From assembly GCA_030592165.1 (NCBI GenBank), contig JAUVKC010000021.1:1-12532 (forward strand): a DNA stretch of 12,532 nt, given 5' to 3'. The notes beneath the pieces were generated by a model that worked only from the letters and a program-made list of their open reading frames with translations, was not told the DNA's origin and did not search any database. Each line of letters begins with the position of its first letter. Positions within the stretch are counted from its first letter, which is position 1. Of the stretch, positions 1-7,417 are shown piece by piece. The stretch comes from Candidatus Buchananbacteria bacterium (GTDB lineage Bacteria > Patescibacteriota > Patescibacteriia > CAIXNZ01). The translations under genes were made by a program, and so were the position numbers.

Positions 1-220
1 CTCGCCTTCACAAATGCAAAGAGCTGGCCTGAGCCAGCCGTAGCTCGCCGAACATAAATAAATAATATCTCGCCTACACAAAATTGCTTCGGCGAGCGAA
101 GGCTGGCCACTCCTGTTCAGAACCATCCTGATTAGGGAACCTTAGGACTTTTCTAGAGGCATATTTAAGTGTCTCATTTAGGCACTCGGGTCAGGATGTT
201 TAATCACGAAATGAGACACT
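1..220. repeat. Dispersed ~220-bp repeat, copy 1 (truncated by the window edge or starting at it)
   Basis: This stretch recurs at 7648-7866 in the same orientation. Over the first ~125 bases I count only four mismatches; the remainder is diverged, with one small indel. It contains compact stem-loops: GCTGGC-CTGA-GCCAGC at 23-38 and CTTCG-N5-CGAAG at 87-101. A perfect 12-bp inverted repeat (AGTGTCTCATTT / AAATGAGACACT) has arms at 168-179 and 209-220. The motif CTCGCC occurs three times. It lies just beyond the stop codon of the last gene of the operon, so it would be in that transcript's 3' untranslated region. The repeat may continue beyond base 1, because copy 2 is preceded by a terminator-like structure that would fall outside this window here. 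Function unknown; a structured RNA element or a non-autonomous mobile repeat are both possible. Confidence 0.85.
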
Positions 221-269
221 ACAAAACGACGACAAATGATTTCTACCCTTTTTATAATTATTTGAACCA

Positions 270-941
270 TTATTCCTCAATCAGTCCATCTTTAATCCGA
301 ATAACTCTGTCAACATATTTTTTATCTTCTGGTTCGTGCGTCACCATAATTATTGTTTGTCCCAATTCCTTATTTAATTTTTGAAAAAGCTCAAGAATCT
401 GTTTTGAAGAATTAGTATCTAAATTTGCCATTGGCTCATCAGCAAATAAAATTTTTGGATTATTAATTAAGGCTCTCGCAATCGCTACTCGCTGCTGTTC
501 ACCACCAGATAACTCATGAGGGCGATGATTCGCTCGTTCTTTTAATCCAACCTTGCCGAGCATATCAATAGCTCTTTTTTTATAACTTTCATGTGAACCA
601 TTCAAAGCAAAAGCAGGCAGTAAAACATTTTCCATTGCAGTTAACTCAAAGATTAAAGCATATTCCTGAAAAACATAGCCTAAGCGTTGGAGACGAAATA
701 AAGTTTTTTCGTGATTACTCAATTTTGAAACATCAACGTCGTCAATTAGTAGTGTTCCTTTCGTAGGAGTGTCTAAAAGTCCCAGCTGGTGAAGTAATGT
801 TGATTTACCGCCACCACTTTTACCCATGATTGCCACAAATTCACCTTCTTTAATGTCAAAAGTAACGCCTCTTAAAGCATATGTCGGCACTTTGCCAGGA
901 TAAATTTTTTTTAAATTTTTTACTTTAACATCAATATTCAT
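270..941 (-). CDS. ABC transporter ATP-binding protein, MacB/LolD/FtsE type
   Basis: This cytoplasmic ATPase subunit would power the neighbouring FtsX-like permease. All ABC landmarks are visible in 223 residues: Walker A GKSGGGKST (about 40-48), Q-loop Gln92, signature LSGGEQQR (144-151), Walker B ILFADEP (164-170) and the switch histidine in VTHEP (His202). Length and motif spacing match the LolD/MacB/FtsE group, whose members serve mechanotransmission transporters that move lipoproteins, peptides or macrolides rather than small nutrients. It begins 6 nt after the permease stop, and a GGAG in the last permease codons sits about 11 nt before the ATG, so the two are translationally coupled. 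It is the last gene of the operon. The substrate cannot be read from this subunit. FtsE itself is unlikely because no ftsX-length partner is present. Confidence 0.93.
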   Translation of the reverse strand: MNIDVKVKNLKKIYPGKVPTYALRGVTFDIKEGEFVAIMGKSGGGKSTLLHQLGLLDTPTKGTLLIDDVDVSKLSNHEKTLFRLQRLGYVFQEYALIFELTAMENVLLPAFALNGSHESYKKRAIDMLGKVGLKERANHRPHELSGGEQQRVAIARALINNPKILFADEPMANLDTNSSKQILELFQKLNKELGQTIIMVTHEPEDKKYVDRVIRIKDGLIEE

Positions 942-947
942 ATTTTT

Positions 948-2180
948 TTATACTCCCCATATTGCTTTTAAAATATTTTCTCTGGCCGCACGCCATGCTG
1001 GTACAAACCCTGCTATAAAAGCCGCGACTAAAAGACCCAAAACACCTTGCAGGACTTGAACTTCCTTTATTGCTAAAGTAATATCTCCAATAGGAAATGG
1101 CAATGGATGATTTATAAAATACGGTTCAATAAAATAAAACATTATAATAGAACCAAATATAATACCAAAAATTGCATAAAAGAGCGCTTGGCAAATATAA
1201 GAAATAATAATAATATTTTCTTTAATACCAATTGCTTTTAATATCCCGATTTGGCGTCTTTTATTAATTGCATTAACATAGATTAAAATAAAAATTGTAA
1301 CAGCGGCTACAGCTAGACCAATAATACTAATCATTGCTGCAATTAAATCGAAACTTTCTGTGAGATCACCGACTATACTTGTATATTCTGTCCACTTTCT
1401 AACTTTTAAATTAGGAGCCATTTTTCTAATTTCCTCAATATACCAATCTTCATTACCTGTATCTTCAATTTTAATCAAAATTTGAGAAACTCTATCATCA
1501 CCGATATTCAAAATTGACTTTGCTTCTTTTGTAGTAATATACGCTGTCTGATCAATAAGAAGTAACTTTACTTTGGAAATACCTGTTACAGTATATTTTC
1601 TTGTTATTTCATTTCTAAAGTTAAGTCTTACCTTTTCCCCAATATTCACACCACCAAGACTTCTGAATTCGTCAATTGCTCCGTAACCGCCAGCTATATC
1701 AGAACCCAAAACAATATCACCAGTGCCTAGTCCTTCTAAGTAACGACCTGCTATGATATGTTCTGAAATTCCCGTTACTAATGGTTCTTCATCTGGGTCA
1801 ACACCAATAACTTCCCATGCACCGTATTTAAATTCTCCGTCTTTATCTTTATCGTAGGTAAAAGTAGCAGTCATCTTATAACGGGCAACAGTCGCGATGA
1901 CACCTGGCATATCTTCAATATCTTGTCTCAGTTGTTTTGAATTTAAAATATAGTCTTTTCTTTTTGGCTCTTCTTGGGGATCAATAATAATGTTGGCTAC
2001 CGAGTTATCGATAATTTGGTTGTTAATAGTTTCTGTAATACCATTTAAAATAGAGGCAACAAATACTAAATTAATAAAAGCCAGTGAGAGAATAAAAATC
2101 ATTAAAACAATTGTGCTTTTATGACCATTTACAATTGACTTGAAACCCAAAAATAATGCAACTTTTAAATCTTTTATCAT
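948..2180 (-). CDS. ABC transporter permease, FtsX/MacB family
   Basis: This 410-residue membrane subunit pairs with the adjacent ATPase. It has one N-terminal membrane helix (about 23-45), a long extracytoplasmic domain of about 230 residues (MacB_PCD-like), and three C-terminal helices (roughly 280-302, 325-350 and 378-398). The cytoplasmic loop RRQIGILKAIG after the second helix and the terminal PAWRAARENILKAIWG are hallmarks of the FtsX/MacB/LolCE superfamily. Such permeases do not move substrate through a channel; they pull on an extracytoplasmic load. No HlyD-type adaptor gene is in the window, so a full MacAB-TolC pump is not indicated. It starts 9 nt after the CrtC-like gene. By context it may extract or export the lipid-like product of the upstream enzymes; this is an inference. 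Confidence 0.9.
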   Translation of the reverse strand: MIKDLKVALFLGFKSIVNGHKSTIVLMIFILSLAFINLVFVASILNGITETINNQIIDNSVANIIIDPQEEPKRKDYILNSKQLRQDIEDMPGVIATVARYKMTATFTYDKDKDGEFKYGAWEVIGVDPDEEPLVTGISEHIIAGRYLEGLGTGDIVLGSDIAGGYGAIDEFRSLGGVNIGEKVRLNFRNEITRKYTVTGISKVKLLLIDQTAYITTKEAKSILNIGDDRVSQILIKIEDTGNEDWYIEEIRKMAPNLKVRKWTEYTSIVGDLTESFDLIAAMISIIGLAVAAVTIFILIYVNAINKRRQIGILKAIGIKENIIIISYICQALFYAIFGIIFGSIIMFYFIEPYFINHPLPFPIGDITLAIKEVQVLQGVLGLLVAAFIAGFVPAWRAARENILKAIWGV

Positions 2181-2189
2181 ACTATAGGT

Positions 2190-3338
2190 TTAATGATCTA
2201 GCCCTCTAATTGATTTATCTAGTATCTCATCTTCTTGCCCAGTAATCTTTGTTTTAATGTTACCAGCTACATTAAATGTTGTTTTTTTACCATATAAAAG
2301 AGATTGTTTAATTGCTTTTCCTAATACATCCCTTACATATTTCATGTTGTTATATTGTGACGGATAACCTGCTAATTCCATAAAACCATTCCCCTTTACT
2401 TTTTTACTATTAAAGACACCAGTTACGACAAGTGGACCCTCCCAATAATTAATCGAACCAAATACCATTTCTTGATCCTTGTTTTTAATAAGAGGTTTAA
2501 CTTCTAAGTCAATTTTCTTTGCAGGCACTTTGATTCTCCATGATAAAGGATAAACAGCCTTAGTCTTAGGACTTGTCCATTCGATTCCAGACGGAACTAA
2601 TTCAACTTCTTCAAAATGTTCTTGCTGTCCATCAGGGTGTGATATATCAGCCAGATATGTTTTAGTTTTTTTATCGTCGTATTCAAAACAAACCAACTCG
2701 GTTTCATTATCTAATTGTATTGAAAACCAAGTCCATTTATCTTTTGAATAGCTCACATCTGCCCACTGATGATCCATCCAAGACTTACCAGTCACATCTA
2801 TCCATTTATTTTTAATTTTGATCCTTCCTTCTGTTTTTAGATTAGTTAAGGAATAATAATAAGTAGACTTTGAATCAAGATTTATATATCCATTACCTCT
2901 TTCTAATAGTGGTTTTTTAGTTGAGATTAACTTCAAATCCATATTTTCGTGTTTTATGTGATATACATTTTTTTCTATCTTTTCAATAACACAATTCATA
3001 TAGCCTCTGGCAAAAGCAGGATTTACATAATTTATAAAAAGAAGTGGCTTTGAAAAACTATCCCTTGAAATGATAGAAATATAATCAATTAAAGGATTAA
3101 AAAATTCATTTTTAATATCATAGAGAATTGAATGAGAAAAAAAAAGCGTTTTCAATGGCACTTTAGATAAAAAAGGAATTTTCACCTTTTTAACATCAGC
3201 CTTAAAAAGGCAATTCATAAATGCATAGTCATTGCCTTGTTTATCTTTTAAATGCCCATTAAAATACCACCATTCGATTATATTATCATGAGCTAACTCG
3301 TCTTCTGGGAATTTTATTGGTTTTATTTTTTCTTGCAT
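2190..3338 (-). CDS. CrtC/AttH lipocalin-like protein (carotenoid 1,2-hydratase / hydroxyneurosporene synthase superfamily)
   Basis: The 382-residue protein has the two blocks that define this superfamily: EWWYFNGHL near the N terminus (22-30) and WMDHQWAD (187-194) followed by WTWFSIQL (202-209). The family forms a double lipocalin-like beta-barrel that holds hydrophobic molecules. CrtC itself adds water to the end of acyclic carotenoids, while AttH and other relatives have unproven roles. There is no obvious signal peptide or membrane helix. Its immediate upstream neighbour is a cis-prenyltransferase (34 nt gap) and its downstream neighbour is an ABC permease (9 nt gap), which makes a polyprenyl or other isoprenoid lipid a sensible ligand or substrate. 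No phytoene synthase or desaturase is present here, so a true carotenoid pathway is not supported. Confidence 0.8.
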   Translation of the reverse strand: MQEKIKPIKFPEDELAHDNIIEWWYFNGHLKDKQGNDYAFMNCLFKADVKKVKIPFLSKVPLKTLFFSHSILYDIKNEFFNPLIDYISIISRDSFSKPLLFINYVNPAFARGYMNCVIEKIEKNVYHIKHENMDLKLISTKKPLLERGNGYINLDSKSTYYYSLTNLKTEGRIKIKNKWIDVTGKSWMDHQWADVSYSKDKWTWFSIQLDNETELVCFEYDDKKTKTYLADISHPDGQQEHFEEVELVPSGIEWTSPKTKAVYPLSWRIKVPAKKIDLEVKPLIKNKDQEMVFGSINYWEGPLVVTGVFNSKKVKGNGFMELAGYPSQYNNMKYVRDVLGKAIKQSLLYGKKTTFNVAGNIKTKITGQEDEILDKSIRGLDH

Positions 3339-3372
3339 ATATTTAATTTTTAAATAATAATATTATAAAATT

Positions 3373-4077
3373 CTATCCGCTACCTAGTCTTCGCTCGCGT
3401 CGACAATATTCTAAAATTGCCTTATCCAATTCTTTTTCATTAAAATCAGGCCAATAAACTTTAGGAAAATAAAATTCAGCATAGGCAGATTGCCAAATTA
3501 AGAACCCTGATAGACGTTGTTCGCCTGATGTTCTGATAATTAAATCTACGTCGAGCAAGCCAGCTGTGTCTAAATTTTCAGAAATAAGAGCATCAGTAAC
3601 TTCCTTTGCTTGTATTTTCTTTCTGATGATTTTCTGAATTGTTCTTTTTATCTCGTCTCTTCCACCATAATCCAAGGCCACCTGGAAAATCATTTTTTGA
3701 TTATTTTTAGTTAAATCAACGGCTTGTTTAATTTTTTTCTGTAATGAAACCGGTAATCTTTCTAATTGGCCTAAATGCCGAAATTGAATTCCCTTTTGAT
3801 GAAATTCTTGGATATTTTTATCAATAAATTTTTCAAAAAGATTCATTAGATAATCGATTTCATCTTTAGACCTTTTCCAATTTTCAGTTGAAAAAGCATA
3901 AGTTGTTAAAATCCTTATGCCTAATTTTTGAGCGTACAAAACAATTCTTTTTACATTCTCAATGCCTTTTGTGTGTCCAATCAAAGTTGGCACGCTACGT
4001 TTTTTTGCCCAACGACGGTTGCCGTCTATGATAATCCCAATGTGGTCAGGCATATTTTTAATCATATTTTTTTCCAT
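3373..4077 (-). CDS. uppS: Isoprenyl transferase (cis-prenyltransferase, UPP synthase family)
   Basis: This enzyme condenses isopentenyl diphosphate units in cis onto an allylic diphosphate, normally to give undecaprenyl diphosphate, the lipid carrier for cell-wall and surface glycans. The family signature is intact: IIIDGNRRWA with the catalytic Asp18, GHTKG at 34-38, TTYAFSTENW at 58-67, YGGRDEI (137-143), and the C-terminal DLIIRTSGEQRLSGF (178-192) and EFYFPKVYWPDF (201-212). Its 234 residues are slightly short of the usual 240-255. The annotated start gives MEKNMIKNMPDHIG; the internal Met9 would also fit the family start, and no Shine-Dalgarno sequence decides between them. It lies 16 nt after the small membrane protein gene. 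UppS genes commonly neighbour cdsA; here the company is unusual, so it could be a second, dedicated prenyltransferase with a different chain length. Confidence 0.94.
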   Translation of the reverse strand: MEKNMIKNMPDHIGIIIDGNRRWAKKRSVPTLIGHTKGIENVKRIVLYAQKLGIRILTTYAFSTENWKRSKDEIDYLMNLFEKFIDKNIQEFHQKGIQFRHLGQLERLPVSLQKKIKQAVDLTKNNQKMIFQVALDYGGRDEIKRTIQKIIRKKIQAKEVTDALISENLDTAGLLDVDLIIRTSGEQRLSGFLIWQSAYAEFYFPKVYWPDFNEKELDKAILEYCRRERRLGSG

Positions 4078-4093
4078 AGATAAATTTAAAAAT

Positions 4094-4489
4094 TTATTTA
4101 TATTTTTTTTTAAACTCTAATTCATCATTATATTTTACAAAATCTTTATGATGTTTGGGCTCTACAAACCTAGAATTTTCTTTGTGTTTTAAACTACACC
4201 AATAACGCTCACTATCACCAGCAATTTTAACCCAATAAGCAACCGCTCCATTAACATAACCACAGTAAATACAGTATAATTTTTGTAACCATGTTAAATA
4301 ATCTAATTTATGTCTATCAATTTGAATATAATTTTTCCTTTTAACGCATGGGATTCCACATAAAGGAAAACAAATACGGTGATAAACTTCCATCCAAATA
4401 TCCATAATAATTACTGGAATAATCAAACTAGAAATGATTGGTATAACAATGAAGTAGGAAAACCTAAAAGGCTTTTTTAAATATTGCAT
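4094..4489 (-). CDS. Small cysteine-rich membrane-anchored protein of unknown function
   Basis: The protein has 131 residues with one hydrophobic segment (about 11-32), then a soluble domain rich in cysteine, histidine and aromatic residues. Notable are Cys40, Cys44 and Cys48 just after the membrane segment, IDRHKLDYL (57-65), CIYCGYVNG with Cys73 and Cys76, and YWCSLKH with Cys98. This pattern (an IDRxKLxYL block, a CxxC followed by NG, then a WCxxKH block) recalls a conserved family of hypothetical proteins that I know only from memory. The CxxC plus later Cys/His could bind zinc or an iron-sulfur cluster. It sits between the radical SAM enzyme (63 nt gap) and uppS (16 nt gap), so it may be a membrane partner of one of them. 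No function can be assigned. Confidence 0.75.
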   Translation of the reverse strand: MQYLKKPFRFSYFIVIPIISSLIIPVIIMDIWMEVYHRICFPLCGIPCVKRKNYIQIDRHKLDYLTWLQKLYCIYCGYVNGAVAYWVKIAGDSERYWCSLKHKENSRFVEPKHHKDFVKYNDELEFKKKYK

Positions 4490-4520
4490 ATGTTAAATAT
4501 TTTAATCTTATTTAATTTTG

Positions 4521-4539
4521 TAATTTAATGGTTATTAAA
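4521..4539. repeat. 19-bp direct repeat, copy A (downstream of radical SAM gene)
   Basis: TAATTTAATGGTTATTAAA on the plus strand is identical to 6014-6032. The two copies bracket the radical SAM gene: this one lies 13 nt past its stop codon and about 31 nt before the start of the next gene. Confidence 0.8.
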
Positions 4540-4552
4540 TATTTGAGATAGG

Positions 4553-6007
4553 TCAATCATCTGTCTTTAAATATTCTTTTTCCCAAATAGGATCAGTAAC
4601 TTCCGCCATCTTTTTGCCATATTCTTTTAATCCAGATTGATATCCAGAATCATTTAAAGCTTCTTGGGCTGCTTCGTCAATTGGCTTAGGATTATGTTTG
4701 TCTAGTAAATCCTTCATTACATCATAATGATCTTTAATAATGCAAGGAGTAAGCCAATTGCCAATTTCATTTAGCTTTTTATCAAGAGCATAATCTTTTT
4801 GCCATTGTCTAATGGATTTGAAAAATGGTTCTTTTAAAACGTCATTAAGCGTACCACCCTTTTTATAAATATCATGAATATTAACTGGAGAGTAAGGATT
4901 AAAAACACAAGGAGTAATCTTTCCATTCCATTCAATATAAAAATAGCCACCTGATCTGCCTGCTGATATACAACCATCGGACACGCATCCGCTATTCCAA
5001 AAATCAGCTATAAAAATCTTGCGATCTTTTACTAAATGCTGAGTTTGTTTAAACATTTTCAATCTTTGTTCTGGAGTCACCATTAAATCTAAAGAATCCG
5101 CTCTACCAATTGGCATCAATTGAAAAATCCAACCGTAAATTGCGCCACATTCTTTAAAATAATAATCTATTAATTCATCACTTACTACTAATTCGGCATT
5201 ATTTTTTGTGGCCGTAAGAGAAATACCAAATGGCACCCCAACTTCCCGCAAATTTTCCATTGCTTGAAGTATTCTTTTATGGACTCCCTTGCCTCTACGT
5301 TCGTCAGTTTCTTTTTCAAATCCTTCTACTGAAATAGCTGGTGTAATATTACCAACTTCGGCTAGTTTTTTTGCCATTTCTTTATCAATTAAAGTGCCGT
5401 TAGTATACATTAAAAAATAATTATCTTGATGTTTTTTAGCTAAATCTATAATTGTCTTTCCCTGACTTTTATAAAGAAGTGGTTCACCACCAGTAATAAC
5501 CGTAAAATAGGAACCCCAAAAAATAGTCTTTTCCAATATTATTCTATCTAAAGTTTCCCAATCAAGTTTTTTAAAAGAATCAGAAGAACTATTCGCATAA
5601 CAGCCAATACATTTCAAATTACAACTTCCTCCTGGAGCAATTGTTAGAAAAGCAGGGGGATTACTTTGCCACTGTTGCTTAAATTTTTTAATTTGTTTTT
5701 TTTCTTTTATAAAAATATTTCGGATCAATGAATTTATCAATGCCTTACGAACTTGAGGTGCGTTAACAGCTCTATCAAAAGCCGTATTCATCGCCAACAT
5801 AATATTCCTGGCCATATAATACTTATCTTCTTGAACCTGTTTTGGAAAGCTGGAATCATTCAATAGTTCTGAATGAATTTTTTTATCAAATAATTTAATA
5901 ATAATTTTTCTAACAACGCTGTTAGAAATAAATAATTCTAATGGTCGATTAGAATATTTGCTTAAAATATATGATAATATATTTTTAGGATAGTCTTCCT
6001 TTGACAT
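4553..6007 (-). CDS. Radical SAM enzyme with SPASM/twitch-like C-terminal cysteines
   Basis: The 484-residue protein starts with about 120 residues of helical, charged sequence and no cluster motif. The radical SAM core follows, with CNLKCIGC (Cys129, Cys133, Cys136) binding the 4Fe-4S/S-adenosylmethionine cluster and GGEPLL at 173-178. Further on are Cys341, Cys346 and Cys367 (CVSDGC ... GKITPC) and Cys422, a layout like the auxiliary-cluster domains of SPASM or twitch enzymes; Cys287 is another candidate. Such enzymes make C-C, C-S or other radical-driven bonds on peptides or on lipids and other small molecules. No short precursor-peptide gene is visible nearby, whereas prenyl- and lipid-type genes are, so a lipid or isoprenoid substrate is a reasonable guess but unproven. 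It starts 20 nt after the glycosyltransferase gene, without a Shine-Dalgarno sequence, and is bracketed by a 19-bp direct repeat. Confidence 0.85.
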   Translation of the reverse strand: MSKEDYPKNILSYILSKYSNRPLELFISNSVVRKIIIKLFDKKIHSELLNDSSFPKQVQEDKYYMARNIMLAMNTAFDRAVNAPQVRKALINSLIRNIFIKEKKQIKKFKQQWQSNPPAFLTIAPGGSCNLKCIGCYANSSSDSFKKLDWETLDRIILEKTIFWGSYFTVITGGEPLLYKSQGKTIIDLAKKHQDNYFLMYTNGTLIDKEMAKKLAEVGNITPAISVEGFEKETDERRGKGVHKRILQAMENLREVGVPFGISLTATKNNAELVVSDELIDYYFKECGAIYGWIFQLMPIGRADSLDLMVTPEQRLKMFKQTQHLVKDRKIFIADFWNSGCVSDGCISAGRSGGYFYIEWNGKITPCVFNPYSPVNIHDIYKKGGTLNDVLKEPFFKSIRQWQKDYALDKKLNEIGNWLTPCIIKDHYDVMKDLLDKHNPKPIDEAAQEALNDSGYQSGLKEYGKKMAEVTDPIWEKEYLKTDD

Positions 6008-6013
6008 AGTTTA

Positions 6014-6032
6014 TAATTTAATGGTTATTAAA
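6014..6032. repeat. 19-bp direct repeat, copy B (upstream of radical SAM gene)
   Basis: This copy is identical over 19 bases to 4521-4539. It overlaps the stop codon of the glycosyltransferase gene and ends 6 nt before the radical SAM start codon. Confidence 0.8.
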
Positions 6033-6759
6033 AATCAATTTTTATTTTATCATTTTGTTTTTCATTAAAGCCTCCGAACTTATAATTGAAAATATTTGAA
6101 TCAATTGGTCCCAAAAAAAGACGATAACCTTCGGCAACAAAATATTTTACAGCAATGTTGAAACGGCCATCCTTGTCTAATCTGCGGACAGATACAGGTA
6201 TTCGAACGTTTTTAAGTAAACCAAAATCACCTAATTTACTTGCCCTTAAAACATAATCATGATCCTCGGCTAATTTTAATTTTTCATCAAAACCATTTAT
6301 TGATTGATGAAGTTCTTTTTTAATAAAAATACAAAAACCAGCACCATGAGGATAAATTTTTTCAGTAATTTTAAAATACAGATTAACGACGCCATGCAAT
6401 AATTTATCAGATATTTTATTACTTAAAGGTTTAACAAAACATGAAGCGACAGAAAAATTTTGGTCTTGTATCTCAGTCATAGCTATTTCTAAAAAACTAG
6501 GTGGTAAAATCACATCAGCATCTAAAAAAAGATACCACTCGCCTTGAGCAATTTTTGCACCGTTATTTCGTCCATGCCCTGGTAATCCTCCTTTAACTAC
6601 GCGACAGCCTCCATTCAAAGCGATTTTACGTGTTTTATCCTGAGAATTTACATCAGCCACAATAATTTCAAAATCTTGAAAAGTTTGATTTGAAAGAGAA
6701 TTTAAAAGGTGCGGTAAATAATCCTCTTCGTTTAAAGTTGGTATAATGATGCTTAACAT
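6028..6759 (-). CDS. Family 2 glycosyltransferase (GT-A fold), soluble
   Basis: The protein transfers a sugar from a nucleotide-sugar donor to an unknown acceptor. The N terminus LSIIIPTLNEEDYLP is the classic GT2 opening. GHGRNNGA (61-68) follows, then the metal-binding DXD motif in LFLDADV (Asp80-Asp82) and the likely catalytic EDHD (165-168) in LKLAEDHDYVLRA. At 243 residues it is a minimal GT2 domain with no membrane helix, unlike dolichyl-phosphate-sugar synthases that carry extra helices, though acceptor lipids are still possible. It is the first enzyme gene after the TetR regulator (54 nt gap) and ends 20 nt before the radical SAM gene. With a cis-prenyltransferase in the same operon, a polyprenyl-phosphate or related lipid acceptor is plausible. 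Confidence 0.9.
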   Translation of the reverse strand: MLSIIIPTLNEEDYLPHLLNSLSNQTFQDFEIIVADVNSQDKTRKIALNGGCRVVKGGLPGHGRNNGAKIAQGEWYLFLDADVILPPSFLEIAMTEIQDQNFSVASCFVKPLSNKISDKLLHGVVNLYFKITEKIYPHGAGFCIFIKKELHQSINGFDEKLKLAEDHDYVLRASKLGDFGLLKNVRIPVSVRRLDKDGRFNIAVKYFVAEGYRLFLGPIDSNIFNYKFGGFNEKQNDKIKIDF

Positions 6760-6787
6760 AATTCAATTTTTACTAATTTTTTAAACC

Positions 6788-6802
6788 TTACTCATCGGTT
6801 AG
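6788..6802. promoter_or_regulatory. Possible second, degenerate TetR operator
   Basis: Plus-strand TTACTCATCGGTTAG matches the core of the main operator, TTACCGATCGGTAAG (7426-7440), at 12 of 15 positions. It lies in the gap between the TetR gene and the glycosyltransferase gene. A TATTAT that could serve as a -10 lies just upstream on the minus strand, but no well-spaced -35 is evident. This is inference from similarity only. Confidence 0.35.
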
Positions 6803-6813
6803 AAATAATATCA

Positions 6814-7398
6814 TTAGAATAGGGTTGCAATAATTTGGTTCGATACTTTGACTGAGTCAATCTTCTTATTTAATAATGAATACTCCAACAACAACCCATC
6901 CATCATGCCAATTAACAACGAAGCGACAAAACGACTATCAATTTTTTTAGTTTTGTTTTTATTAATAAACATCTCTTTTATTAATGGCTGCACCAAATCA
7001 ATCGTTTTTTCTCTTATTTTTCTGGTATATTTATTTATTTGTTGATTATCTGGAGGTAATTTTAACATTAAGGACTTAATAATATTTTTTTCTTTAAAAC
7101 CAAAATCTAAATAATTCCTAACAAACATGGACATTTTATTTTCACTTGTTTTTTCTTGTAGTGCTTCGGTAATAACTAAATTCAAACCATCAAAAACGTC
7201 ATCAAGTACTTTTTTGTATATTTCTGCTTTACCGGTGAAATGATAATAAAGTGCAGTTTTGGTAATATTAAGTTTTTTAGCAATGTCACTCATTGAAACA
7301 CCTAAGTAACTGTATTCTGAAAAAAGACTACGAGCGACTTTGATAATATGCTTTTTGGTGCCTAAAATAATATTTTCTTGTTGTTTTACAGTAGCCAT
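6814..7398 (-). CDS. TetR/AcrR-family transcriptional repressor
   Basis: The 194-residue protein has the standard TetR layout. Residues 12-60 form the DNA-binding domain, with the helix-turn-helix GVSMSDIAKKLNITKTALYYHF (33-54; first helix GVSMSDIAKKL, recognition helix TKTALYYHF) followed by the typical GKAEIYKKVLDD linker. The remainder is the variable, all-helical ligand and dimer domain. It is the first gene after a strong promoter, and a palindromic operator typical of the family overlaps the predicted transcription start, so it should repress its own operon. Its downstream genes (glycosyltransferase, radical SAM enzyme, prenyltransferase, ABC transporter) follow on the same strand with short gaps, making them the likely regulon. 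TetR regulators are often released by hydrophobic ligands or pump substrates; the ligand here is unknown. Confidence 0.93.
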   Translation of the reverse strand: MATVKQQENIILGTKKHIIKVARSLFSEYSYLGVSMSDIAKKLNITKTALYYHFTGKAEIYKKVLDDVFDGLNLVITEALQEKTSENKMSMFVRNYLDFGFKEKNIIKSLMLKLPPDNQQINKYTRKIREKTIDLVQPLIKEMFINKNKTKKIDSRFVASLLIGMMDGLLLEYSLLNKKIDSVKVSNQIIATLF

Positions 7399-7417
7399 AA
7401 ATTTATAGTTAATTTCG

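Noticed and set aside
169..384. 71-aa open frame on the plus strand
   Set aside because: It overlaps the end of repeat copy 1 and the antisense strand of the ABC ATPase gene, and has no recognisable motif.
270..2180. Cell-division FtsEX pair
   Set aside because: The permease has a large extracytoplasmic MacB-like domain and about 410 residues, longer than a typical FtsX of about 300, and the context is not cell division.
2190..3338. Carotenoid biosynthesis cluster
   Set aside because: Only a CrtC/AttH-like protein is present; no phytoene synthase, desaturase or cyclase genes accompany it, so a true carotenoid pathway is not supported.
6848..7045. 65-aa open frame on the plus strand
   Set aside because: It is antisense to the C-terminal half of the TetR gene, which has clear family support.
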